A program made the translations under genes and the position numbers. 64,000 nt of DNA, taken from assembly GCF_031987975.1 (NCBI RefSeq), contig NZ_DALZYX010000009.1:124001-188000 (forward strand), written 5' to 3'. This document shows, one piece after another, positions 19,001 to 27,194 of this stretch; position 1 is the stretch's first letter; the number at the start of each line of letters is the position of its first letter. This stretch comes from Pseudescherichia sp031987975. Its GTDB lineage: Bacteria; Pseudomonadota; Gammaproteobacteria; Enterobacterales; Enterobacteriaceae. Below the pieces are notes generated by a model, which worked only from the letters and a program-made list of their open reading frames with translations, did no database searches and was not told the DNA's origin.

Positions 19001-20039
19001 CGCTGTCGGTTTGCGTTAGCGTTGTGGAGTAGAAATAGTCCTGACCCGCCAGGCTATAGACGTAATCGGTTGTGGCATCCCACTGACCCCCCTCCGGCGA
19101 GTCAAAGCCCAGATAGTTAGGGAACCCTTGTGAGTCGTTTGGCCCATAGTCGGTCACCATGTCTGGTTGACCAAAGCCCGGAGAGACCGTTAATCGGGTA
19201 ACGGCAGGTAACGGTTGTTGCCCCGACTGCGTAGGAAACAGCATAATACCTTTAGTTATATTATTATCATTATTGTAAACAACCTCTTTTATTAGCCCGG
19301 TGATAGACTGCGTTTTTACTAGCGTCTGCAGATCTCCCCCGATGCCAATATCTTGATAAAAATATTGCCAGCTTCCACCGTTTAATCCTGAATGAGAAAT
19401 AGCGGATAAATAACTGTTCGTTTTGTGCAGGGTCAGGGAGTACTCTTCAGAAGAACCAGGATAAAAGGTCAGTATCGGTGATGAATCATAGTTACATTTC
19501 AATAGCGTTACTCCGCTATCGTCCGTAATATTATCTATTACATATGCTTTCGAGGTATTCTTCCATTTTATATTTATTGAATAGCCTAACGCCGTATACA
19601 TTCTTGTTGGAATATACTTTCCGTATTCATAGGTATTCAAGTCAGTCACGCTACCATCATGCTCGGTAAGACGGTAAAAGGTGGTGCCGTAATCGTTAAC
19701 CATCTGTACCAGGGTAAAGGTTTGCATCTTATTTTGCTTAATGACAGGTGGATTCATAGTGAAATCCACCTTATAGCTTTCCCCCGAAGCCAATGAAAGC
19801 TGTTGATTAACGGTATCGACTATTGTTAACGGAAGGGATATGCCAATACCTAAACCAAAATCGTCGGTTGACGAGGTTGGTGAGTAGCTTATAGCAAAGT
19901 TAAGCTCCGGCCCCATGGCATTATTACCAATGAGCTGTCCCAGCGAGTGCTGAAAGCTAAACAAACGGGTACGTGGATCGACATCTTCAGAGGAGGCGCT
20001 AATAAAATTAGGCGTTTGTGAATAGTAATTTGCACTCAT
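16053..20039 (-). CDS. YD/Rhs-repeat shell protein lacking the Rhs core
   Basis: 1328 residues with GAGG eight bases upstream of the ATG at 20039. Many YD-type repeats are visible, for example YDDFGNLTQQIDPDG (about residue 427), HDAQGRVISIE (690), YDSLGRLLYE (725), YDDFDRAYKS (858), FDYDEFGRLY (1065), YDDYGREYVR (1092) and YDASGRLISVE (1258). These build the beta-cocoon shell seen in Rhs and Tc-toxin B/C proteins. The N-terminus has no signal peptide and no PAAR or VgrG-linked domain, so an export route is not evident. The chain stops at AVSHEKL, just where single-chain relatives continue into the Rhs core; that core is encoded by the next gene. Base composition is visibly AT-richer than both flanks. 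Confidence 0.8.
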   Translation of the reverse strand: MSANYYSQTPNFISASSEDVDPRTRLFSFQHSLGQLIGNNAMGPELNFAISYSPTSSTDDFGLGIGISLPLTIVDTVNQQLSLASGESYKVDFTMNPPVIKQNKMQTFTLVQMVNDYGTTFYRLTEHDGSVTDLNTYEYGKYIPTRMYTALGYSINIKWKNTSKAYVIDNITDDSGVTLLKCNYDSSPILTFYPGSSEEYSLTLHKTNSYLSAISHSGLNGGSWQYFYQDIGIGGDLQTLVKTQSITGLIKEVVYNNDNNITKGIMLFPTQSGQQPLPAVTRLTVSPGFGQPDMVTDYGPNDSQGFPNYLGFDSPEGGQWDATTDYVYSLAGQDYFYSTTLTQTDSDGQKITTTYTYNNYHLLSKLEVLQGDTSYVVNTSYYADAWQADHPDTSYDDLPAQYQYPQTQTLTWKDSSGTRSELTQYQYDDFGNLTQQIDPDGTQTDYEFYSADGEADSADGYTGCPADVNGFGNLVKSKKVTPAPSDYDDVPVRVTYTRYSSFDALNDRPMVTAIVKDKESLVKVIDNGTGTPDKQALITSDTQYYSDINSQSNYGLIYIKTTNVYNADSTNNGLKSPVEFSSSQVHVYTFQDNTIQCDMTINSYDGYQLESSIKRSCYSGKLVSLTEFLGAQYNFYYDTAGRFLRKVKFEGNDKYEMTTTAEYNISTDSDKPNLSTTFTDYNNSVTRLSHDAQGRVISIEKSAIEQINKDFATVLTRNYDSLGRLLYETVFDSYINSSGSVESFEINVKNECDNWGKPCAYNFFSDSDNPDGSVYQRRGFQYTPIDNIFNRYIRAESGNVSSNTKVFLNNMYKPETVIHYDVEGNEYSRSYSYYDGLKRLRQSVDEMGYTTVYEYDDFDRAYKSTFADGTVIVNEYAPQFSLDIVQKITVIDKYGVSNEVGSREIDGLGRVKNVTVGGRHEVYTYIDSTLEPNTFTDSLNRVFTYTYDPLLDNAITHVKASYDDQIINQNYTYFYDRGLLDTATEDDKKANSYTWFTSGQMDTETVLNNLGTKVPVYTWSVLNKPVSYTDIADNAQWSSYYVSGVRVGKPETITDPVVTLSFDYDEFGRLYTQNAELTDGSANLETKITYDDYGREYVRTITPDSGEKITITTHYYENNQVFTVKIEQGSETLSYNEYYYDTRNRIQLHKCSGNVLPKDGYGQAFTSQEFEYDSLNNIKTCTTVNESGVTDTAEFIYINSSIDTTNSYINSDDPTQLTSIKHSGNPAYPTVINLAYYSDGRLKCDEAGRTLTYDASGRLISVEASDGTQARYGYDGLNNLIYQSVSSEEQYLYYRGSQLVNQIRQSEQQQDRIISGLAGNAAVSHEKL

Positions 20040-20353
20040 GATGATACCTCAACAATAATATTGATTATTAATAAGGAGAGCCAGCCTGACTTTTATAAAT
20101 CTAGTAGTTTCTTTTTTTTAATAAAGCCCCTTTTTTAGCGGGCTATGTCTGATATTTGGGCTAATTAAATCAATAATTGCCACGCCCCCTCTGTTTAAAC
20201 ATTGTACTCCCGATGCTGGCAGGCCTCCCCCGGCTTACGCTATACTAGGCCCTGGATCGCCGGTCCACTCGCTATGGATCGGCGTTTACCTGATGTATTA
20301 CATGGATTTTCAACCTTCCCTTCTTGAGGATCTGGCCGATGGCTGGATAAGAT
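20040..20353. other. Intergenic region between the Rhs islet and ytfL
   Basis: Divergent 314-base spacer. The left part is AT-rich with a short imperfect hairpin (AGCCC / GGGCT, about 20126-20145) and probably holds the promoter of the Rhs genes. The right part is GC-rich and carries TATACT at 20241-20246 as a possible -10 element for ytfL. The composition change near 20180 marks the right edge of the islet. No direct repeats or integrase remnants were found. Confidence 0.5.
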
Positions 20354-21691
20354 ATGTTAAACAGTATTCTACTGATACTTTGTCTGATTGCCGTAAGTGC
20401 GTTCTTCTCGCTGTCGGAGATTTCGCTTGCGGCCTCCCGTAAAATCAAACTTAAGCTGCTTGCCGACGACGGCAATATCAACGCCCAGCGCATCCTGAAA
20501 ATGCAGGAAAACCCCGGCACCTTCTTTACCGTTGTGCAGATCGGCCTTAACGCCGTCGCCATTCTCGGCGGTATCGTGGGCGACGCGGCGTTCTCACCGG
20601 CCTTTTACAGCGTGCTGCTCAACGTGGTGTCGCCGGAGCTGGCGGATCGGCTGAGCTTTATTCTCTCCTTTACCCTCGTGACCGGGCTGTTCATTCTCTT
20701 TGCTGACCTGACCCCGAAACGCATCGGTATGATTGCGCCCGAAGCCGTGGCTTTGCGTATCATCAACCCGATGCGCTTCTGCCTGTTTATCTTCCGCCCG
20801 CTGGTGTGGTTCTTTAACGGGCTGGCCAACGTCATCTTCCGCATCTTCAAGCTGCCGATGGAGCGTAAGGACGACCTTACCTCCGATGATATCTACGCGG
20901 TATTTGAGGCCGGGGCGCTGGCAGGCGTGCTGCGTAAGCAGGAGCACGAGCTGATTGAGAACGTGTTTGAGCTGGAGTCGCGCACCGTGCCGTCATCCAT
21001 GACCTCGCGCGAAAACGTCATCTGGTTCGATCTGCATGAAGATGAGCAGAGCCTGAAGAGCAAGGTGGCGGAGCATCCGCACTCCAAGTTTCTGGTCTGT
21101 AATCAGGATATCGATCACATCGTGGGCTACGTCGATTCCAAAGATCTGCTTAACCGCGTGCTGGCCAACCAGAGCCTGGCCCTGAACAGCGGCGTGCAGA
21201 TCCGCAATACGCTGATTGTGCCAGACACCCTGACCCTCTCCGAAGCGCTGGAGAGCTTTAAGGCGGCGGGGGAAGACTTCGCGGTGATCATGAACGAGTA
21301 TGCGCTGGTGGTGGGGATCATTACCCTCAACGACGTCATGACCACCCTGATGGGTGATTTGGTCGGTCAGGGACAGGAGGATCAGATCGTAGCCCGTGAC
21401 GAGAACTCCTGGCTCATCGACGGCGGGACGCCAATCGACGATGTCATGCGCGTGTTGGATATCGACGAGTTCCCGCAGTCCGGCAACTACGAAACCATCG
21501 GCGGCTTTATGATGTTTATGCTGCGTAAAATCCCGAAACGCACCGACTCGGTGAAGTACTCCGGCTACAAGTTTGAGGTGGTGGATATCGATAACTACCG
21601 CATCGATCAGCTGCTGGTTACCCGCCTCGACAGCAAGCCTACTCCGCTGACGCCGAAGCTGCCAGACGCCGAGAACAAAGGCGCGGCGTAA
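20354..21691 (+). CDS. ytfL: CNNM/CBS-domain inner-membrane protein YtfL (PaeA, polyamine exporter)
   Basis: 445 residues, close to E. coli YtfL (447 aa). A DUF21/CNNM transmembrane domain (about residues 1-190) is followed by a CBS pair (about 205-330) and a CorC_HlyC domain (about 345-430). The E. coli and Salmonella protein has been linked to export of cadaverine and putrescine in stationary phase under the name PaeA. Convergent with ytfK; a strong hairpin lies between them. The start codon has only a weak ribosome site (GGATAAGAT). Confidence 0.95.
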   Translation: MLNSILLILCLIAVSAFFSLSEISLAASRKIKLKLLADDGNINAQRILKMQENPGTFFTVVQIGLNAVAILGGIVGDAAFSPAFYSVLLNVVSPELADRLSFILSFTLVTGLFILFADLTPKRIGMIAPEAVALRIINPMRFCLFIFRPLVWFFNGLANVIFRIFKLPMERKDDLTSDDIYAVFEAGALAGVLRKQEHELIENVFELESRTVPSSMTSRENVIWFDLHEDEQSLKSKVAEHPHSKFLVCNQDIDHIVGYVDSKDLLNRVLANQSLALNSGVQIRNTLIVPDTLTLSEALESFKAAGEDFAVIMNEYALVVGIITLNDVMTTLMGDLVGQGQEDQIVARDENSWLIDGGTPIDDVMRVLDIDEFPQSGNYETIGGFMMFMLRKIPKRTDSVKYSGYKFEVVDIDNYRIDQLLVTRLDSKPTPLTPKLPDAENKGAA

Positions 21692-21713
21692 AGCCCCTTC
21701 CCTGGAAACATCA

Positions 21714-21740
21714 ACGGCCCCATTTGGGGCCGTCTTATTA
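21714..21740 (+). terminator. Terminator of ytfL
   Basis: Stem ACGGCCCC / GGGGCCGT with an ATTT loop, followed by CTTATTATATT. Confidence 0.8.
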
Positions 21741-21768
21741 TATTACTCAACTACTGCATAGCACGTGC

Positions 21769-21975
21769 TTACGCCATATCGGTTTGCAGTCGCATAACAT
21801 GGCGATTGACTTCAGACATCACAGAATAGTGCTGCTTATCTTTTACTTTCGGGACCAGGATTTTACCCTTGTCGAACTCAAAAGCGCCTACGTCCTTGAT
21901 ATACAACCGTCCACGAAACAGGATCTTCACGTACTTCGCTACCTGGAGCGGATTGTAACGTTGGAAAATTTTCAT
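21769..21975 (-). CDS. ytfK: Small stress protein YtfK (DUF1107, SpoT modulator)
   Basis: 68 residues from the ATG at 21975, which has AGGAGAG upstream and gives the family N-terminus MKIFQRYNPLQVAKYVKIL. The frame stays open to 22080, but the extra 35 residues have no ribosome site or similarity. E. coli YtfK (68 aa) stimulates (p)ppGpp accumulation by SpoT during phosphate and fatty-acid starvation and is PhoB-controlled. A Pho-box-like sequence lies upstream at 22105-22122. Confidence 0.95.
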   Translation of the reverse strand: MKIFQRYNPLQVAKYVKILFRGRLYIKDVGAFEFDKGKILVPKVKDKQHYSVMSEVNRHVMRLQTDMA

Positions 21976-22104
21976 TCTTCTATCTCTCCTGCTAAATCTT
22001 ACGCTCAAGCGACGCCACAATTGGCTCGACTTTGATGAACGCAAATTTTGTTGCCTAGTGACTATAGACCACAAACTCATTGATACCCAGCATGCATAAG
22101 TTTA

Positions 22105-22122
22105 TTTACCGTTTGATGACAA
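22105..22122 (-). promoter_or_regulatory. PhoB box-like sequence upstream of ytfK
   Basis: Minus strand TTGTCATCAAACGGTAAA matches 13 of 18 positions of CTGTCATAAAACTGTCAT, with an intact first repeat and a degraded second. PhoB control of ytfK is known in E. coli, which supports the call. Confidence 0.5.
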
Positions 22123-22302
22123 TTAATCAGAATTTTCTATTCCGAGTACTTATCAGGACAGTATAAGCCATGGTTTTTGCGCAAATGTGTGCGTTCACCC
22201 GCAAACTGGCACCCGGTTTGCGAGAAAAGAAGATTAATTGCATTTATCATTAAGGGCAGAGACCAAGTGGTCGGATCACCTGCACTGAATAAGGGGAACA
22301 TG

Positions 22303-22860
22303 ATGACGTTACGCAAGACTCTGGCTGTAACCTGCCTGCTGCTGCCGCTGGTGGCTTCGGCCCACCGCTTCGAAGAGAACCAGCGCGTTCCCCCCGTTGG
22401 CGTGGCCGATCGCGGCGAGCTGGTCCTCAACAATGATAAGTTTAGCTATAAAAACTGGAATAGCGCGCAGCTGACCGGAAAAGTGCGTGTGGTGATGCAC
22501 ATCGCTGGCCGCACCTCGGCGAAGGATAAAAATGCCGCGCTGATCGAGGCGATTAAAAACGCCAATTTACCGCACGACAGGTACCAGACCACCACAATCA
22601 TCAATACCGATGATGCTATTCCCGGATCTGCGATGTTTGTGCGCAGCAGCATTGAGAGCAATAAGCAGCTCTACCCCTGGTCACAGTTTATTGTTGATAG
22701 CGAAGGGGTAACCCGTAAAGCCTGGCAGCTGCAGGAAGAAAGCTCCGCCGTCGCGGTGCTGGATAAAGAGGGACGGGTGCACTACGCCAAAGATGGTGCC
22801 CTCACCCAGCAGGAGTCGCAGCAGGTAGTTGCCCTGCTGCGTAAGCTGCTGGAGAGCTAA
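22303..22860 (+). CDS. ytfJ: Periplasmic YtfJ-family protein
   Basis: 185 residues, matching E. coli YtfJ (184 aa). The signal peptide MTLRKTLAVTCLLLPLVASA is followed by a thioredoxin-like YtfJ domain. The second of two adjacent ATG codons (22300, 22303) fits AAGGGG better. The longer upstream frame is rejected. The expected CxxC is absent, so thiol-redox activity is not indicated; the function is unknown. It stops three bases before the convergent cysQ stop. Confidence 0.93.
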   Translation: MTLRKTLAVTCLLLPLVASAHRFEENQRVPPVGVADRGELVLNNDKFSYKNWNSAQLTGKVRVVMHIAGRTSAKDKNAALIEAIKNANLPHDRYQTTTIINTDDAIPGSAMFVRSSIESNKQLYPWSQFIVDSEGVTRKAWQLQEESSAVAVLDKEGRVHYAKDGALTQQESQQVVALLRKLLES

Positions 22861-22863
22861 AGG

Positions 22864-23610
<747 letters not shown>

Positions 23611-23795
23611 TTTCCACCTCTCTATGTCAGTGGTTTTAACTCGTTGTTTTACTTATACCCTATCACGACCAGAACTGCCATCTGTGACCACGTCTGCGGT
23701 TTTATCGCTCACTTTTATGGCAAGATTCACAAATTTGTAAGCAACCAGATGTAAATACATTCTCTTTTGTGGATTAGATCTAAAAGGACTCTCTG

Positions 23796-25742
23796 ATGAT
23801 TAAGTTTAGCGCAACGCTCCTGGCCATGCTGACGGCGGTGGGTGCCCAGGCTGCCACCGTGGATCTCCGCCTGCTGGAAACCACCGATCTGCACAGCAAC
23901 ATGATGGACTTTGACTACTACAAAGATACGCCGACAGAGAAGTTCGGCCTGGTGCGCACCGCGACGCTAATTAATGCCGCTCGCCAGGAGGCCGCCAATA
24001 GCGTGCTGGTGGATAACGGCGACGTGATTCAGGGCAGTCCGCTGGGGGATTACATGGCGGCGAAGGGATTAACCCAGAACGAGGTACACCCGGTCTATAA
24101 GGCGATGAATACCCTTGACTATGCGGTGGGTAACCTCGGCAACCATGAGTTCAACTATGGTCTGGATTATCTGCACCGCGCCCTGGCGGGAGCGAAGTTT
24201 CCCTACGTGAATGCCAATATCATCGACGCGAAAACGCAAAAGCCGCTGTTCACGCCTTACCTGATCAAAGAGACCACGGTGAAGGATAAAGAGGGCAAAA
24301 CGCAGACGCTGCGCATTGGCTATATCGGCTTTGTGCCGCCGCAGATCATGACCTGGGATAAGGCTAACCTCAGCGGCAAGGTGACGGTGAACGATATTAC
24401 CGAGACCGCACGCAAGTACGTACCAGAGATGCGCAGCAAAGGGGCGGACATCGTGGTAGTAATTGCTCACTCCGGACTTTCAGCCGAGCCGTACAAGGCG
24501 CTGGCAGAGAACTCAGTCTACTACCTCAGCGAGGTTCCCGGCGTAGACGCGATCCTCTTTGGGCATGCTCATGCGGTCTTCCCCGGTAAAGACTTTGCCG
24601 ATATCAAAGGTGCGGATATCGCTACCGGCACCCTTAACGGCGTACCGGCGGTGATGCCCGGCATGTGGGGAGATCACCTCGGCGTGGTCGATTTGGTGCT
24701 GAACAACGACGGCGGCAAATGGCAGGTGACCCACTCCCGCGCTGAGGCGCGTCCCATCTACGACGCAGCGGCGAAGAAATCGCTGGCGGCAGAAGACAGC
24801 AAGCTGATTTCCGTTCTGAAAGAGTCTCACGACGCTACCCGGGAGTTTGTCAGCAAGCCCATCGGGCAGTCTGCCGATAACATGTATAGCTACCTGTCGC
24901 TGGTACAGGATGACCCCACCGTGCAGGTCGTCAACATGGCGCAGAAGGCCTACGTAGAGCACTATATTCAGGGCGATCCGGATCTGGCCTCGCTGCCGGT
25001 ACTCTCTGCCGCCGCGCCATTCAAAGCAGGCGGTCGCAAGAACGATCCGGCCAGCTTCGTCGAGGTGGAAAAAGGCCAGCTGACCTTCCGCAACGCCGCC
25101 GATCTCTACCTCTACCCAAATACGCTGGTGGTGGTGAAGGCCAGTGGAAAAGAGGTGAAGGAGTGGCTGGAGTGCTCTGCCGGGCAGTTTAACCAGATCG
25201 ATCCGCACAGCAGCAAGCCGCAGTCGCTGATTAACTGGGATACCTTCCGCACCTATAACTTTGATGTGATTGACGGCGTCAATTACCAGGTCGATGTTAC
25301 CCAGCCCGCTCGCTATGATGGCGAGTGCCAGAGTCTGAATCCGCAGGCGGAGCGCATTAAAAATCTGACCTTCAACGGCAAGCCCATCGATCCCAACGCC
25401 ACTTTCCTCGTTGCCACTAACAACTACCGCGCCTACGGCGGCAAGTTTGCCGGGACGGGGGACAGTCACATCGCCTTTGCCTCGCCGGATGAGAACCGCT
25501 CCGTGCTGGCGGCGTGGATAAGCACTGAGTCAGCCCGCTCGGGGGCAATCCACCCGGCGGCAGATAACAACTGGCGTCTTGCACCGATCCACAGCGATAC
25601 GACGCTGGATATTCGCTTCGAAACCTCTCCTTCTGACAAGGCGGCAGCGTTTATCAAAGAGAAGGCCCAGTACCCGATGAGCCAGGTCGGCAGCGATGAC
25701 ATCGGGTTCGCAATTTACAAAGTTAATCTAAACGCGAAGTAA
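23796..25742 (+). CDS. cpdB: Periplasmic 2',3'-cyclic-nucleotide 2'-phosphodiesterase/3'-nucleotidase
   Basis: 648 residues (E. coli 647). The signal peptide ends at AQA-A near residue 20. The N-terminal calcineurin-like metallophosphatase domain shows LETTDLHSN, DNGDVIQGSP, GNHEFNYG, HSG and FGHAHAVFPG metal ligands; a C-terminal 5'-nucleotidase domain follows. It degrades extracellular cyclic and 3' nucleotides in the periplasm so that the nucleosides can be taken up. A REP element lies in its 3' untranslated region. Confidence 0.97.
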   Translation: MIKFSATLLAMLTAVGAQAATVDLRLLETTDLHSNMMDFDYYKDTPTEKFGLVRTATLINAARQEAANSVLVDNGDVIQGSPLGDYMAAKGLTQNEVHPVYKAMNTLDYAVGNLGNHEFNYGLDYLHRALAGAKFPYVNANIIDAKTQKPLFTPYLIKETTVKDKEGKTQTLRIGYIGFVPPQIMTWDKANLSGKVTVNDITETARKYVPEMRSKGADIVVVIAHSGLSAEPYKALAENSVYYLSEVPGVDAILFGHAHAVFPGKDFADIKGADIATGTLNGVPAVMPGMWGDHLGVVDLVLNNDGGKWQVTHSRAEARPIYDAAAKKSLAAEDSKLISVLKESHDATREFVSKPIGQSADNMYSYLSLVQDDPTVQVVNMAQKAYVEHYIQGDPDLASLPVLSAAAPFKAGGRKNDPASFVEVEKGQLTFRNAADLYLYPNTLVVVKASGKEVKEWLECSAGQFNQIDPHSSKPQSLINWDTFRTYNFDVIDGVNYQVDVTQPARYDGECQSLNPQAERIKNLTFNGKPIDPNATFLVATNNYRAYGGKFAGTGDSHIAFASPDENRSVLAAWISTESARSGAIHPAADNNWRLAPIHSDTTLDIRFETSPSDKAAAFIKEKAQYPMSQVGSDDIGFAIYKVNLNAK

Positions 25743-25744
25743 CC

Positions 25745-25780
25745 CGTAGGCCGGGCAAGGCGAAGGCCGCCGCCCGGCGA
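25745..25780. repeat. REP (repetitive extragenic palindrome) after cpdB
   Basis: CGTAGGCCGGGCAAGG followed by GCCGCCGCCCGGC: the enterobacterial REP palindrome, placed between the convergent cpdB and ytfH stops. Confidence 0.8.
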
Positions 25781-25789
25781 TTTCCGACC

Positions 25790-26182
25790 CTACGCCGCCC
25801 GCTCGTCGCGCCTCGCCAGTACCTCCGGCAGGTTCAGCTCTATCCAGTCGGCGAGCGCGGCGACTTTCTCGCTCACCTCTTCCCCCAGCGGCGTCAGGCT
25901 GTACTCAACGTGCGGCGGCACGACCGGATAAGCCACGCGGTTGATAAAGCCGTCCTGCTCCAGCCACTGTAAGGTTTGCGCCAGCATCTTCTCGCTGACG
26001 CCACCCATCTTGCGGCGCAGATCGCTAAAGCGATGCGTGCCGTCGCGCAGGGCCACCATCACCAGCACGCCCCAGCGGCTGGTCAGATGCTTAAGCACGT
26101 CGCGGGAGGGACACTGCTCGGCGAACAGATTACCTTCGCGCAGCCGTTCACTTAGCGTCTGGGGTGCGTTAGTTATTTTCAT
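25790..26182 (-). CDS. ytfH: HxlR-family transcriptional regulator YtfH
   Basis: 130 residues, E. coli YtfH 126. The winged-helix HxlR domain covers about residues 20-115, with CPSRDVLKHLTSRWGVLVM near the N-terminus holding the conserved cysteine used by redox-sensing HxlR relatives, and FSDLRRKMGGVSEKMLAQ as the recognition region. Divergent from qorB with 83 bases between starts, so it probably controls qorB and itself. Confidence 0.93.
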   Translation of the reverse strand: MKITNAPQTLSERLREGNLFAEQCPSRDVLKHLTSRWGVLVMVALRDGTHRFSDLRRKMGGVSEKMLAQTLQWLEQDGFINRVAYPVVPPHVEYSLTPLGEEVSEKVAALADWIELNLPEVLARRDERAA

Positions 26183-26206
26183 ACTTACCTTTTTGTACGT
26201 ACTTAC
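26182..26206. promoter_or_regulatory. Direct repeats in the ytfH-qorB intergenic region
   Basis: TACTTAC occurs at 26182-26188 and 26200-26206, spaced 18 bases, with GTACGTAC overlapping the second copy. This is a candidate operator for the HxlR regulator; the first copy abuts the ytfH start. Confidence 0.35.
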
Positions 26207-26265
26207 TAAAAGTTAGTTAGGGTGCTAGTGTGCCATAACTCACTACCCACAAGAAGGAAAATTCT

Positions 26266-27114
26266 ATGATCGCCATTACTGGTGCAACCGGCCACCTGGG
26301 CCAGCTAACCTTTACTGAACTGCTGAAAACCGTCCCCGCCAGCCAGCTGGTGGCCATTGTGCGTAACCCGGCGAAAGCCGAAACCCTGGCTCAGCAGGGC
26401 GTCACCGTACGCCAGGCGGAGTATACCGATCGGGCCGCGCTCACGGCCGCCCTTGAGGGCGTTGAGAAGCTGCTGCTGATCTCCTCCAGCGAAGTGGGCC
26501 AGCGCGCGGTTCAGCACCGTAACGTCATCGACGCGGCGAAGGCGGCGGGGGTGAAATTCATCGCCTATACCAGCCTGCTGCATGCCGATCGCTCCCCGCT
26601 GGGCCTGGCAGCTGAACATATTGAAACCGAACGCAACCTGGCAGCCTCTGGTATCCCCTACACCCTGCTGCGTAACGGCTGGTATAGCGAAAACTACCTG
26701 GCCAGCGCCCCAGCGGCGTTAGCGCATGGCGTGTTTATCGGCTCAGCCGGTGAGGGCAAAATCGCCTCCGCCACCCGGGCTGACTATGCAGCGGCGGCGG
26801 CTAAGGTGATGAGCAGCGAAGGCCATGCGGGCAAGGTATACGAGCTGGCAGGCGATGAAGCCTGGACCCTCAGCGAGCTGGCAGCAGCGTTGAGCAAGCA
26901 GAGCGGTAAGCCGGTGGTGTATCAGAACCTCAGCGAAGCCGACTTTGCTGAAGCGCTGAAAGGGGCAGGTCTGCCGGAAGCATTCGCTAACCTGCTGGCA
27001 GACTCCGACGTCGGCGCGGCAAAAGGGGGTCTGTTCGACGACAGCCGGACGCTGAGCACGCTGATTGGCCGCCCTACCACGCCAATTCACGACAGCATTC
27101 GCGAAATCGTCTGA
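26266..27114 (+). CDS. qorB: NAD(P)H:quinone oxidoreductase QorB
   Basis: 282 residues (E. coli QorB/YtfG 286). NmrA-like atypical short-chain dehydrogenase with the N-terminal nucleotide-binding motif GATGHLGQL (residues 5-13). It reduces quinones with NADPH in the cytosol. GAAGGAAAA lies upstream of the ATG. Divergent from its likely regulator ytfH. Confidence 0.95.
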   Translation: MIAITGATGHLGQLTFTELLKTVPASQLVAIVRNPAKAETLAQQGVTVRQAEYTDRAALTAALEGVEKLLLISSSEVGQRAVQHRNVIDAAKAAGVKFIAYTSLLHADRSPLGLAAEHIETERNLAASGIPYTLLRNGWYSENYLASAPAALAHGVFIGSAGEGKIASATRADYAAAAAKVMSSEGHAGKVYELAGDEAWTLSELAAALSKQSGKPVVYQNLSEADFAEALKGAGLPEAFANLLADSDVGAAKGGLFDDSRTLSTLIGRPTTPIHDSIREIV

Positions 27115-27149
27115 GGTTACAGAGTCGTTAATTTTTGTAGCATCCCGGT

Positions 27150-27179
27150 GGGTCATTCCTGATAATGAAGTAATGACCC
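27150..27179. promoter_or_regulatory. Inverted repeat before the AraC-type gene
   Basis: Eight-base arms GGGTCATT / AATGACCC separated by 14 bases, ending 15 bases before the GTG start of the regulator. There is no T-run, so an operator or a leader hairpin is more likely than a terminator of qorB. Confidence 0.4.
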
Positions 27180-27194
27180 GCGTGGAGAGAGCCA

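Noticed and set aside
20302..20442. 46-codon frame overlapping the start of ytfL
   Set aside because: No ribosome binding site, no similarity to any known leader peptide, and it runs into the ytfL coding region by chance.
24513..25469. 318-codon minus-strand frame inside cpdB
   Set aside because: Antisense shadow of cpdB; no start signal, and the product has no recognisable domain.
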